DNA of 64,000 nucleotides from Pontibacillus yanchengensis Y32 (GTDB lineage Bacteria; Bacillota; Bacilli; Bacillales; BH030062). Below are positions 9,280-17,910 of this stretch, one piece after another (the first letter of the stretch is position 1; the number at the start of each line of letters is the position of its first letter). Where the stretch lies: positions 54,515 through 118,514 of the forward strand of contig NZ_AVBF01000004.1 of NCBI RefSeq assembly GCF_000770635.1, written 5' to 3'. The notes under the pieces are model-generated. The model did no database searches and had not been told where the DNA came from. It saw nothing but the letters and a program-made list of their open reading frames with translations. Position numbers and translations under genes: made by a program.

Positions 9280-9358
9280 TAACTCCACCCCCTTTTGGAG
9301 AGAACAAGAAATCCTTCTCCCCTAGGGGGTTACATAATGGCTTATAATAAAAATAAAT

Positions 9359-9392
9359 GGAAGAGACTTGAGCACTTTACTCAGTCTCTTCC
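9359..9392. terminator. Bidirectional terminator between the two Cys-rich genes
   Basis: GGAAGAGACT and AGTCTCTTCC form a 10-bp stem extended by TGAG/CTCA. It lies between convergent genes. A second, weaker hairpin built from CCACCCCC and GGGGGTT arms lies at about 9285-9331, directly after the 162-residue gene. Confidence 0.7.
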
Positions 9393-9397
9393 TTCTT

Positions 9398-9598
9398 CTA
9401 TTTCTCCAACCGAAAGAATTCTACTATCTTTTTTATATATCTGGAAATAAACGATTTTTTTGGATGAGGTACTTTTTTGGTAGGCTGGTCATTGTTAATA
9501 CTTGTTACTGTTACATAGTTTGTGTTTTCTGTATCCATTACTTTCACTTTATTTCCACAACCACATCCACTTTTAGTTACTACCTTTTTCTTTTCCAT
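9398..9598 (-). CDS. Small basic protein with CGCG motif, unknown
   Basis: 66 residues from the ATG at 9598, which has AAAGGAGG upstream. The protein starts MEKKKVVTKSGCGCGNKVKV, has a polar middle and ends in a basic amphipathic helix (FISRYIKKIVEFFRLEK). Two clustered cysteines and many lysines, no membrane segment. It is convergent with the 162-residue Cys-rich gene. A spore-coat-like role is possible but not shown. Confidence 0.6.
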   Translation of the reverse strand: MEKKKVVTKSGCGCGNKVKVMDTENTNYVTVTSINNDQPTKKVPHPKKSFISRYIKKIVEFFRLEK

Positions 9599-9724
9599 GA
9601 AAAAACCTCCTTTTCTATTATCATATTTCAAAAATTTGGATATGTATGGTTGATGAACTAGAATGGTTAATTTTGCTAAATATGCGGAAAGAGCAACAGG
9701 AGGGGATGTTTTAGTTACTGATAT

Positions 9725-9763
9725 AAAAAATAGACTCCCACCTGAGTGGAGAGTCTATTTTTT
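9725..9763. terminator. Terminator of the cytochrome oxidase operon
   Basis: AAAAAATAGACTC and GAGTCTATTTTTT form a 13-bp stem with T runs on both sides, about 20 bases after the subunit III stop codon. Confidence 0.85.
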
Positions 9764-9783
9764 ATACTTATAGTCATTCCGCG

Positions 9784-10353
9784 TTAAACTAAATAAGGAG
9801 CATACACAAACACAATAATAAAGATCCAAATCACATCGACAAAGTGCCAATAGTAGCTAAATATCTTTTGCTTATCTCCATAGATAGAGGATGGAATTCG
9901 ATTAAGCTGAATGGCTAAGAGAAGCATCCAGCCGATTCCGAAAAGTACGTGCGCGGCATGTAGGCCTACTAAAATATAAAACGATGACAAAAAGATATTC
10001 TGCGTGAGGGTGAATCCTTCATGATAATAGGTTCTAAACTCATGAATCTCCACTCCCATAAACGCAAGTGCAAGTAACACGGTGGCAGCTAACCAAATAG
10101 CAATGCCTTTTGTATTCTGTTTTTCTGCTGCTTTTTCTGCAAAGTGAATTGTTCCACTGCTAGATAATAGAAAGACAGAAGAAATAATCAACGTACGTGC
10201 TTTAAATACTTCTGTTGGTGTTGGATTGACTGCGTCTTGCACAAAGATGAAATACGTAGCAAAAAGCGTAGCAAACATGACCAGCTCACCAACTAAGTAC
10301 AAAACAAAACCCAGCTTTTTGTCTCCTGTTAAATCGCTATTATACGTTGTCAT
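9784..10353 (-). CDS. Cytochrome c oxidase subunit III
   Basis: 189 residues with five transmembrane helices and the COX3 landmarks GELVMFATLFATYF, the conserved Glu in MGVEIHEF, LVGLHAAHVLFG and the C-terminal YYWHFVDVIWIF. The ATG at 10353 overlaps the end of subunit I by 14 bases and has AGGAGG inside that gene, so translation is probably coupled; a start 12 codons earlier is less likely. It is the last gene of the three-gene operon. No subunit IV gene follows. Confidence 0.93.
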   Translation of the reverse strand: MTTYNSDLTGDKKLGFVLYLVGELVMFATLFATYFIFVQDAVNPTPTEVFKARTLIISSVFLLSSSGTIHFAEKAAEKQNTKGIAIWLAATVLLALAFMGVEIHEFRTYYHEGFTLTQNIFLSSFYILVGLHAAHVLFGIGWMLLLAIQLNRIPSSIYGDKQKIFSYYWHFVDVIWIFIIVFVYAPYLV

Positions 10354-12268
10354 GAGCCTGGTCCTCCTTTGCTTTTTTCGTATGTTCATCAGTTAGTGCA
10401 CGCAGAACGAAGAAGCCAAGGATAGCAATACCTAATAGAACTTGTAACCACGTCACATGGTAGATAAAGGCTAGCGAGAAGAATAGCATGAAGCTTCCCA
10501 ACATGACCGGCTGCCATGATACGACGTCAATTGGTGCAGTTCTTGTTTTACTAGCTTTTGGCAATACTCCAGCGCGATGTAGCTTGGCCTCCCACACTGG
10601 ATCGTGCGAAACTACTTGAGGTGTCGTTTCAAATGGATGCTCTGGAGCTGGTGATGGAACGCTCCATTCTAATGTGCGTCCATTCCAAGGATCATCTCCT
10701 GCTTTTTGTGGTTTTTTAAAGCTTTTATAAAGATTCCATACAAACACAGCCGTTCCAATTCCCATCAGGAAGGCACCCAATGTACTGACAAAGTTAAAAA
10801 CAAACACATTGTCTTCTGCCGTGTACGTGTACACCCTTCTCGGCATACCGTTTAATCCAGCGAAGTGCTGCGGGAAGAATGTGATATGAAATCCTATTAG
10901 GAACAACCAAAAGTGCAGCTTCCCTAATGTTTCATCCAACGTAATGCCAAACATTTTCGGGAACCAATAGTAAATACCTGCAAATGCTCCTAATATCGTT
11001 CCGCCGATAATAACGTAGTGAAAGTGTGCCACAACAAAGTACGTATCATGATACTGCAGGTCGGCTGCAGCTGCTGATAACATAACCCCTGTCACGCCAC
11101 CCATTACGAAAGTTGGAATGAACCCAGCCGCAAATAGCATCGGTGTGGAGAAACGGATGACACCTTTTCGCATCGTAAACAACCAGTTAAAGATTTTAAT
11201 ACCTGTTGGCACTGCAATAAGCATGGTGGTGACGGCAAAGAAGGTATTCACAAGAGCGCCTAATCCAACCGTAAACATATGGTGCACCCAGACCATGAAG
11301 CCGAGCAACCCAATAATCGCAAGAGCTACTACCATAGAGCCGTAGCCAAATACACGCTTTTTCGAGAAGGTTGAAATGATATCAGAAAAGATACCAAACG
11401 CCGGTAATATGATGATATACACCTCTGGGTGACCAAATATCCAGAACAAGTGCTGCCAATAGATTGGATCTCCTTCTGGTCCTGAGAAAAAGGATGTTCC
11501 AAAGAAACGGTCAAACATTAAAATGTACAGCGCAATCGTTAGTACGGGAAAAGCAATCAAGATTAAGAACGATGTAATCAAGGTAGACCATGGAAATAAT
11601 GGCATTTTCATTAAGGTCATGCCAGGTGCGCGATGACGAACAATCGTCACAATCATATTAATTGCAGCTAGAATCGTCCCTATTCCTGACACCTGAATAC
11701 CGAATATATAATAATCATTTCCAGCTGAAGGAGTATATGTATCTGTCGATAAAGGAGCATATAACGTCCAGCCTGCATTTGGTGAGGCTGTCATAAAGAA
11801 GCTCATGTTAACGAGTAATGCCCCAGCTAAAAACAACCAGAAGCTTACCGCGTTCAAATAAGGAAACGCCATATCCTGTGCCCCAATTTGTAACGGCACA
11901 GCTACGTTCATTAATCCAATAAGCAACGGCATGGCCACAAAAAAGATCATAATGGTGCCATGGGTCGTGAACGCCTCATTAAACTTCTCGCCTTGAAAAA
12001 CCCAGAAATTATTATCTGGAAACGCCAACTGTACTCGAATGATTAACGCCTCAATACCAGCCCTCATAAAAAATAAGGTAGCAGATAGTAAATAAAGTAC
12101 ACCAATTTTACGATGATGGGTTGTCGTCGCATACTCTCGAATAATTGGCCATTTCTTAGCTCGAGTGATGAGAATAATACCCAAAATGGCCGATAGAATG
12201 AGCATCACCCAAGCACCGATGGTATCTGATGCCATATAAAACTTCCGTCCAAATAAATCAGCTATCAT
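10340..12268 (-). CDS. Cytochrome c oxidase subunit I (A-type heme-copper oxidase)
   Basis: 642 residues. It carries the heme/CuB ligands: the low-spin heme His in AFTTHGTIM, GHPEVYIIILPAFG with the His-Tyr cross-link pair typical of A-type oxidases, the CuB histidines in WVHHMFTVG, and the heme pair in VVAHFHYV. An extra N-terminal helix and a longer C-terminal part with about two more helices make it longer than minimal subunit I and similar to CtaD/QoxB of Bacillus. It pumps protons while reducing O2 in the cytoplasmic membrane. The upstream subunit II gene is 12 bases away. Confidence 0.95.
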   Translation of the reverse strand: MIADLFGRKFYMASDTIGAWVMLILSAILGIILITRAKKWPIIREYATTTHHRKIGVLYLLSATLFFMRAGIEALIIRVQLAFPDNNFWVFQGEKFNEAFTTHGTIMIFFVAMPLLIGLMNVAVPLQIGAQDMAFPYLNAVSFWLFLAGALLVNMSFFMTASPNAGWTLYAPLSTDTYTPSAGNDYYIFGIQVSGIGTILAAINMIVTIVRHRAPGMTLMKMPLFPWSTLITSFLILIAFPVLTIALYILMFDRFFGTSFFSGPEGDPIYWQHLFWIFGHPEVYIIILPAFGIFSDIISTFSKKRVFGYGSMVVALAIIGLLGFMVWVHHMFTVGLGALVNTFFAVTTMLIAVPTGIKIFNWLFTMRKGVIRFSTPMLFAAGFIPTFVMGGVTGVMLSAAAADLQYHDTYFVVAHFHYVIIGGTILGAFAGIYYWFPKMFGITLDETLGKLHFWLFLIGFHITFFPQHFAGLNGMPRRVYTYTAEDNVFVFNFVSTLGAFLMGIGTAVFVWNLYKSFKKPQKAGDDPWNGRTLEWSVPSPAPEHPFETTPQVVSHDPVWEAKLHRAGVLPKASKTRTAPIDVVSWQPVMLGSFMLFFSLAFIYHVTWLQVLLGIAILGFFVLRALTDEHTKKAKEDQAHDNV

Positions 12269-12280
12269 GAAAATCCCCCT

Positions 12281-12985
12281 CTACTCCAAATTCTCCTTTT
12301 CGTTGTTTAACCATTGCTGATAGGCCTCTTGTGTTTTAACTTCTGTCGTAAATCGCATTTTTGCATGATCGACTCCACAGAATTCAGCACATTTTCCTTG
12401 ATAGGTGCCTGTTTTTTCGGGAGTTAAGATGAGACGTCGATCCTCTCCAGGAACTACATCTCGTTTCCCTCCCAATCTCGGAATCCAAAAGGAATGAATG
12501 ACATCCTTCGAGTTCAAGTGAAAGACTACAGGACGGTCTTTAGGAAGAACGAGATTATCAACGGTTTGAACCTCTCCCTCGTATGTAAACGTCCAACTAA
12601 ATTGTTGAGCAGTTACTTCAACATGTACGGCATTAGCAGGATTTGACTTAACTTCAGCTGACATGTCATATGTCATTCGTACAGTTGGAACCGCCAACAC
12701 GATAAGTAAGATAATCGGTAATACGGTCCACGTTATCTCAAATGCCTTATTTCCTTTCTCATCTTCCGGAATGGTATGTTTGTTTTCTTCTGTTTCCCTG
12801 TACTTCCACATGAATCTAGCAAACATAACGAAAACAACTACAAGGACTATCATCATGAGAAAAAAGCTAAATAGGATTAAAAACGACTGATCTCGAGCCG
12901 TTTCACTTATAGGGTTAAAAACACGCATGCTACACCCAGACAGGAACAGCACCATACTTGAAAATAGAAACGACAACTTTTTCAT
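12281..12985 (-). CDS. Cytochrome c oxidase subunit II, CuA type, lipoprotein, no cytochrome c domain
   Basis: 234 residues. A lipoprotein signal peptide ends at Cys18 (LSGC), then two transmembrane helices and an outer cupredoxin domain follow. The CuA binding motif C-A-E-F-C-G-V-D-H-A-K-M is complete near the C-terminus, together with the upstream His in DVIHSFWIP. This indicates electron entry from cytochrome c, not quinol. The protein ends about 30 residues later, so the fused cytochrome c domain of the common Bacillus caa3 CtaC is absent. The operon probably uses a separate membrane cytochrome c. GAGGGGA precedes the ATG at 12985. Confidence 0.92.
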   Translation of the reverse strand: MKKLSFLFSSMVLFLSGCSMRVFNPISETARDQSFLILFSFFLMMIVLVVVFVMFARFMWKYRETEENKHTIPEDEKGNKAFEITWTVLPIILLIVLAVPTVRMTYDMSAEVKSNPANAVHVEVTAQQFSWTFTYEGEVQTVDNLVLPKDRPVVFHLNSKDVIHSFWIPRLGGKRDVVPGEDRRLILTPEKTGTYQGKCAEFCGVDHAKMRFTTEVKTQEAYQQWLNNEKENLE

Positions 12986-13081
12986 TGATTCCCCTCATTT
13001 CTACTTAATTCGTTTTCACATATGTTGGTCTATTACCTCTTAATTTCCAAGCTGAAACATATGCAAAATTATAGGACAAAA

Positions 13082-13341
13082 GTACAGGCGGCCGTTTAGC
13101 GACGTACAAACTGTTTTGGGGGAAATGGAAGTTCTGGACCGGGGAGGTTTGATTAAGACCGCTGCATCGTGCAGCAACATCGAACTGACCTACCTCCTGT
13201 AGGCCCGCATCATGCAGCAACATTGAACCAACCTGCGTCATGTAGCCCGAAAGAAAACCCGAGGTGCTCAAGCGTTCAGTGTTGACTTATCGTAAGGAGG
13301 TACTGGAAATTTACTAGTCGCTGGGCTATAGAGCTAGATGT
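13082..13341. repeat. Long copy of the GCGCTGGAGCTAGAC-ended intergenic element
   Basis: The right end (TAGTCGCTGGGCTATAGAGCTAGATG) and internal blocks GTTGACTTATCGTAAGGAGG and GCGACGTACAAACTG match the reverse complement of the element at 54502-54649. The copy has an added internal pair of about 30-bp direct repeats (GCATC.TGCAGCAACAT.GAAC..ACC) at about 13163-13237. It fills most of the space between the oxidase operon and the STAS gene. Confidence 0.7.
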
Positions 13342-13396
13342 GTGAGTGCAAAAATGAAAACTTTTTACTCTTATATAAATCAAGTAAAAATTGTAT

Positions 13397-13425
13397 TTTA
13401 CTTTAGAATTGATAATTAATATAAT
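13397..13425 (+). promoter_or_regulatory. Vegetative promoter of the STAS-domain gene
   Basis: A TTTACT -35 box, a 17-base spacer and a perfect TATAAT -10 box lie about 40 bases upstream of the start codon at 13467. Confidence 0.6.
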
Positions 13426-13466
13426 AATTGATAGATTTATTCCCTAAACCGAGGTGTGTAGTTTTT

Positions 13467-14315
13467 ATGGTGCAATTAAGTCATTTTCACTACTATCAAA
13501 AGCAAATCCAAACCAATTCTAAGCAAGTTTCGAGTGAAATGTATCAGCTTCTGCAGGAACGGTTTTCCAACTATCTAAAGCCTCAGTCCGATCAGGAAGA
13601 ACATGATACCATCCGATTCCTCGACAACCTTGTTCAATCCATTGTGGATCATCTTTTTGCAACATCGGAGGATCTTCAAGAAGTGAGTGATTGGGGAGAA
13701 AAAGTTGGGGAAGAAGCAACGAAGTATAGTTATCATCAGAGTTTATCTGATTACTTAACCAAATTCAGCGTATATAAAGAAGCGTTGTGGACCTTCATCG
13801 AAAAGCAAACCTCAGGTACGCATGCTTCTTTTCAAAACATTATTCAAGTAATTACGCAAATCGACACGATTTTCAACCATTTCATTCATGGGTTTAGCCA
13901 AGCCTATACGAAAGCGGAGAAACAACGTATTGAGAATTATGAAGAAAAATACTTAAAGCTATCTACCCCAATCGTCCCTATTATGGATCATGTAGCCATT
14001 CTCCCTGTTATTGGAGAGATCGATGAAAAACGCGCAAACGTACTTATTGATGAGACGCTCCGAGAGGCGAATAATTTAGATATTGAGTATCTAGTCATTG
14101 ATTTATCAGGCGTCTATAATGTTGATGAGTTATTTATGAATCACTTGCAACGCCTGCTAGATTCATTGAAAATCTTAGGTCTACACCCTATATTAACGGG
14201 CATGCGACCTGATTTAAGTATGCGCGCCGTTCAATCAGGACTGAATTCAGGGCAGAATAATGATGTCCTAACAAAATCAAGCCTGAAGCAAGCCGTTCAA
14301 ATGTTGAGTGAGTAG
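13467..14315 (+). CDS. RsbR-like STAS-domain protein (stressosome / RsbT co-antagonist family)
   Basis: About 282 residues with an N-terminal globin-like helical domain (about 1-140) and a C-terminal STAS domain (about 165-280), the layout of RsbRA-RsbRD that form the stressosome and control RsbT and sigma-B. The first phosphorylation site in the family (D-I/L-T-G-V) reads DLSGV, and the second, the Thr after GIRPE.AQ, reads GMRPDLSMRA with no Thr. GAGGTG precedes the ATG at 13467. A vegetative-type promoter lies upstream, and no other rsb gene is nearby. It is probably a divergent RsbR paralogue. Confidence 0.82.
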   Translation: MVQLSHFHYYQKQIQTNSKQVSSEMYQLLQERFSNYLKPQSDQEEHDTIRFLDNLVQSIVDHLFATSEDLQEVSDWGEKVGEEATKYSYHQSLSDYLTKFSVYKEALWTFIEKQTSGTHASFQNIIQVITQIDTIFNHFIHGFSQAYTKAEKQRIENYEEKYLKLSTPIVPIMDHVAILPVIGEIDEKRANVLIDETLREANNLDIEYLVIDLSGVYNVDELFMNHLQRLLDSLKILGLHPILTGMRPDLSMRAVQSGLNSGQNNDVLTKSSLKQAVQMLSE

Positions 14316-14364
14316 AGAGAAAACACTGCCAGGCTTAAGCTTGCAAGTTTTAAACATTAAACGT

Positions 14365-14399
14365 AAAAGGCATGTGATACTGAAATCACATGCCTTTTT
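14365..14399. terminator. Bidirectional terminator
   Basis: A 14-bp stem (AAAAGGCATGTGAT with its complement) and T tracts lie between the convergent STAS and phasin-like genes. Confidence 0.85.
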
Positions 14400-14400
14400 G

Positions 14401-14703
14401 CTATTCTTCACCCTTATGAAGTTCTTCAAGCTTTTTCACTCGTAATTCAAGCTGTTCATATTCTTCTTTCGTGACGAATCCTAATTCCTTAATCGTATCA
14501 CGGAAATAGTCTTGTGATTTAGAGTTCCATTGTTTGTTTTGTTCCTCGCCTTTTTCTTTAAAGGAATTGAGCATATCTCTCGCTTCACCCGGAGAAATCT
14601 GTCCTTTCTCAATCAATTCATCCAGCATCTTGCTCGCCTTCTCTTTGCCATTCACTGCTGCACCTAGCCCAATAAAGAATCCTTTTTTCAATAAGTCACT
14701 CAC
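14401..14703 (-). CDS. Phasin-like / PHA synthesis regulator-type small protein
   Basis: 100 residues, helical and charged, matching COG3937: an N-terminal LLKKGFFIGLGAAV, a middle GEARDMLNSFKEKGEE and a C-terminal coiled coil (TKEEYEQLELRVKKLEEL). The start is a GTG at 14703 within GTGAGTGA, overlapping the stop of the ABC1 kinase gene by 8 bases, with AGGAGG 8 bases upstream inside the kinase gene. Translation is therefore probably coupled. No PHA genes are nearby; many Firmicutes pair such a protein with an ABC1 kinase, so a role in that context is likely. Confidence 0.8.
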   Translation of the reverse strand: MSDLLKKGFFIGLGAAVNGKEKASKMLDELIEKGQISPGEARDMLNSFKEKGEEQNKQWNSKSQDYFRDTIKELGFVTKEEYEQLELRVKKLEELHKGEE

Positions 14704-16375
14704 TTTTATTCCTCCTATCTTTTGTTATGGTTTGAATGGTTCGAAAATGAATAATCGCAAATAAAATCATCCCTAAAAAGCCTACGCCACTAACACTAAA
14801 GCCCATATATACTGTTACATCTGGTAAATCAGGATAGTTTACTAAGAGATATCCACCACCACTTGCAAAAATCACAAATGATAGAAACGCATAAAACAAA
14901 TAGTACTGATGAAAGAGCCGATGCTGTTGCTGGCGTTCTTCAAAGGCTCGCTGATGTTCGCCATCGGTTAAGTATTGATGGAGGGCCTTTGGTAAAGATA
15001 GTAATGGTTTGGCTGAGTCCTTCAACACCTCTTTATAGATAGATGCGTCTGAGTCATTGCCTGATACCCATTCTTTAATGACAGGTTTTCCCCACTTCAT
15101 TAAATCAATGGATGGATGAATAGAAGTTAATACGCCTATTACAATTGATGCCGCTCTTCCTAAGAAGGCGTAGTCAGCTGGTAGTTGAATTGGTTGGTCT
15201 TTCACAAATTTTTGTAGATCATCTAGAATTTGATTCAGCACATCTTGGTCGAACTTTTCAAAGTTCCCTTGGAAGTACATGTCGGACATCTCTCGTAAAA
15301 GCCGCTTCACTTTTTGTTTATTGGCGTGAGGAAGCAAGAAGTTCATATCCTCAAGCGCATGTATGACCTTATCGTAATCGTCTAAGATAAAGCCTTGTAT
15401 CATCATGCGAATATAGCTTGCATCTTCCTTGTTAATCTCCCCGACCATGCCGTAATCAATCATGACAATTGTTCCATCTGAACGAAGCATCAAATTACCA
15501 GAGTGGGGATCAGCATGAAACATTCCATCAGAGACGAGCTGTTCTACAAATAGATCAAACACTTTTTTGGCAATATGTTCTCGATTTAGTTGATGCTCTT
15601 GGATGAAGGCCTCATCGGTCACTTTTACCCCTTCGATCCATTCCATGACTAATACTCTTCTTGTTGACAGATAATCATAGTAGTTAGGAATATATACACC
15701 TTCAAAGTCTTTAAAACGTTCCTTGAAATAAAGGGAATGCTTCAACTCCTTTTTAAAATCAAGTTCTTTACTGACAACTTGCACCAGCTCTCTATAAAGT
15801 TCACCTAAGTCAGCCTTTTTTCCAATGGATGACACACGAGAAAGGATCCAAAACACAATCCGCATCGCTTTAAAATCGGTATGAAAAATCTGACCAACCC
15901 GGTAACGCTGAATTTTGATTGCTACTGTTTTCCCATCTTTCAAGGTTGCCTTATAGACTTCCCCAATCGATGCAGAAGCTACAGGCTCTTCGTCGATCTC
16001 CTCTATGTATTCATATAAATCGTCTCCCCAATCCTCTTCCACAATTTCTCTCGATTTATCAAAAGGGACAGGCTCAACACGATCGACCAGACCTTCTAAT
16101 TCTTTAAGAAATACGGGTGGAAGAAGGTCGGCACGTGTACTTAAAAATTGCCCAACTTTGATGAGTAAGCCTTCGAGCTGCAACGCTTTTTGGCGATACT
16201 CTTTTGCTTGCTTTACGAGTAGGGACTCCCATTTCTGCCTCGTTTTCTCGTCCCATATTCGATTTGTTTTTTGAAACCAGAAAATTTGCCATAAAAATTT
16301 TACAGCCATGGATACTATAATAGTTATGCGATAAAGTGCTGTATATTTCAAAAGTTGAGCTTCCCCCCTCTTCAT
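14696..16375 (-). CDS. ABC1/UbiB/AarF-family atypical kinase
   Basis: 559 residues. The family hallmarks are visible: the KxGQ helix (LLIKVGQFLSTRADLLPP), the Ala-rich loop that replaces the P-loop (PVASASIGEVYKA), the catalytic lysine in VAIKIQR, FHADPHSGNLML and a DYG in place of DFG (IDYGMVG). Two C-terminal transmembrane helices (about 490-545) anchor it. UbiB-type proteins support isoprenoid quinone metabolism as ATPases; in a menaquinone-using Gram-positive the exact role is not settled. It is the first gene of a two-gene operon with the phasin-like protein. Confidence 0.9.
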   Translation of the reverse strand: MKRGEAQLLKYTALYRITIIVSMAVKFLWQIFWFQKTNRIWDEKTRQKWESLLVKQAKEYRQKALQLEGLLIKVGQFLSTRADLLPPVFLKELEGLVDRVEPVPFDKSREIVEEDWGDDLYEYIEEIDEEPVASASIGEVYKATLKDGKTVAIKIQRYRVGQIFHTDFKAMRIVFWILSRVSSIGKKADLGELYRELVQVVSKELDFKKELKHSLYFKERFKDFEGVYIPNYYDYLSTRRVLVMEWIEGVKVTDEAFIQEHQLNREHIAKKVFDLFVEQLVSDGMFHADPHSGNLMLRSDGTIVMIDYGMVGEINKEDASYIRMMIQGFILDDYDKVIHALEDMNFLLPHANKQKVKRLLREMSDMYFQGNFEKFDQDVLNQILDDLQKFVKDQPIQLPADYAFLGRAASIVIGVLTSIHPSIDLMKWGKPVIKEWVSGNDSDASIYKEVLKDSAKPLLSLPKALHQYLTDGEHQRAFEERQQQHRLFHQYYLFYAFLSFVIFASGGGYLLVNYPDLPDVTVYMGFSVSGVGFLGMILFAIIHFRTIQTITKDRRNKSE

Positions 16376-16496
16376 TGCTATATGTTATTTGTACCCGAAT
16401 TTTCGCCTCGCAATCCTATCGATTTACGTCGTCACTTTTTTGTAACGATTTGTTCCTGTATGCTTGTGTATAACTATTAAAAAATGAAGGGGCCGC

Positions 16497-16523
16497 GTCC
16501 AGCTCCAGCGACTAGAGCTTTTG
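16497..16523. repeat. Fragment of the GGAGCTAGAC-type element
   Basis: GTCCAGCTCCAGCGACTAG matches the end of the elements at 54502 and 58460 in the same orientation. Only this end is present. Confidence 0.5.
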
Positions 16524-16566
16524 TTATGTTACAGTTAGCTCAGTACATTAAGTGAGGAGATAGAAG

Positions 16567-17442
16567 ATGGAGATTAAACCATTAACACGAGAAGAGCTTA
16601 CCGATGTTAGTTATTGGTTAGCTTCTTTAAACCAAACCGATCATCATTTCATAGCTTGGCTCGAATCTGAACAAGCTGCTATAGAAGAACAGCTTTCGCA
16701 ACTCCTAAGCATTGATATTCCTCTTGCCTGGGTATCGAAACAAGATGGAGAGATTAACGGGTTTATCGGTGTGCTACCTTTTATGGATCAATGTCTAGCT
16801 CGATTGCTAGGACCATTCACTACTTGCTCTGATGCAGAACAATGCTTAGAAGCGCTGTGGGAAGCCTGCCTTCCAACGATTAAGTCTCATGTATCTGCTG
16901 TAAAAGTTGCTTTTTACAAGAAAAACGAGAAGCTTACTCACTTCGCAGAAGCACATAATTTCCATTGCTATAATATAGAGAAAACACTACTGCTACATAA
17001 GGACAATTGGGAAATTGGAGAGGCATCTACTTCTGGTGTTGAACCTTTTAATGCTGGAGATTATCGGGAGGTACATGCACTTCACCCTTCTGCAGCCTTC
17101 TACACATTGGATGAAATGATCTATCTTCATCAGCACGACTCACATTTTCACCTTTGGGTTTATAAAGATGAGCAACGTGTCAGTGGCTATGTGTTTTTGG
17201 AAGAGATTGAAGGAACCGTTGAGGCTGAGATTTGTTTTATGAATGTAGCCAAGCAGGAGCAAAGCCAAGGAATTGGTTTCAACCTGCTAACCTATGCTTG
17301 TGAACATGCCTTTACGAACAGTAACGTCGAACTGGTTACCATCTCCGTCCGAAACGAAAACTCCGGGGCCGAACGATTATATAAATCATATGGATTTGAA
17401 GAAGGTCCGACGATTTATGCTTATGAGAAGGTTTTTTCGTAG
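16567..17442 (+). CDS. GNAT-family N-acetyltransferase with two GNAT-like halves
   Basis: 291 residues. The C-terminal half (about 150-290) has a standard GNAT core with the acetyl-CoA binding loop Q-E-Q-S-Q-G-I-G-F followed by NENSGAERLYKSYGF. The N-terminal half looks like a degenerate GNAT fold without that loop. Two-domain GNATs of this length are common in Bacillaceae. AGTGAGGAG precedes the ATG at 16567. The acceptor substrate is unknown. Confidence 0.85.
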   Translation: MEIKPLTREELTDVSYWLASLNQTDHHFIAWLESEQAAIEEQLSQLLSIDIPLAWVSKQDGEINGFIGVLPFMDQCLARLLGPFTTCSDAEQCLEALWEACLPTIKSHVSAVKVAFYKKNEKLTHFAEAHNFHCYNIEKTLLLHKDNWEIGEASTSGVEPFNAGDYREVHALHPSAAFYTLDEMIYLHQHDSHFHLWVYKDEQRVSGYVFLEEIEGTVEAEICFMNVAKQEQSQGIGFNLLTYACEHAFTNSNVELVTISVRNENSGAERLYKSYGFEEGPTIYAYEKVFS

Positions 17443-17475
17443 GTAGATTGCTTGATGTGTGGGGGGGCATGCGAT

Positions 17476-17832
17476 ATGCGTGGGTCGCCTCTCGATATGG
17501 GTGACTCTCTTCTCGGTATGCGCGGGTTTCCTCCCGATATGCGTGGCTTTCCTCTCGATATGCGTGGGTTTCCTTCCGATATGCGTGACTTTCCTCTCGA
17601 TATGCGTGGGTTTCCTCTCGATATGCGTGACTCTCCTCCCGATATGCGTGACTTCCTCCACGTTATGCGTGACTTCCTCCACGTTATGCGTGACTCTCCT
17701 CCCGATATGCGTGACTCTCCTCCCGATATGCGTGACTCTCCTCCCGATATGCGTGACTCTCCTCCCAATATGCGTGGCTTTCCTCCCGATATGCGTGACT
17801 TCCTCCACGTTATGCGTGACTTTTCCCTCATT
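17476..17832. repeat. 21-bp tandem repeat array, 17 units
   Basis: Seventeen units of ATGCGTGACTCTCCTCCCGAT and variants run without a break; a subset reads ATGCGTGACTTCCTCCACGTT. Because 21 is a multiple of three, several frames on both strands stay open and give fake repeat proteins. The array lies between the convergent GNAT and GH65 genes. Confidence 0.95.
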
Positions 17833-17872
17833 ATCCGCTCCAACTCCGCCCCCTAATCCATAAAAATAAAAA

Positions 17873-17898
17873 AATCGCATGGGCTCTCCCATGCGATT
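17873..17898. terminator. Terminator of the disaccharide operon
   Basis: An 11-bp stem (AATCGCATGGG with its complement) with a 4-base loop. On the minus strand it is followed by TTTTTTATTTTT, directly after the GH65 stop codon. Confidence 0.85.
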
Positions 17899-17910
17899 CA
17901 CATCCGCCTA

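Noticed and set aside
9663..9773. 36-codon frame before the oxidase terminator
   Set aside because: It has no ribosome site and reads through the terminator stem.
13005..13271. 88-residue open frame upstream of the oxidase operon
   Set aside because: It lies inside a dispersed repeat element and has no ribosome site or recognisable protein pattern.
17386..17901. Long repeat-protein frames on both strands over the 21-bp array
   Set aside because: They follow from a period divisible by three; four overlapping frames are open at once, none has a ribosome site, and they overlap real gene ends.
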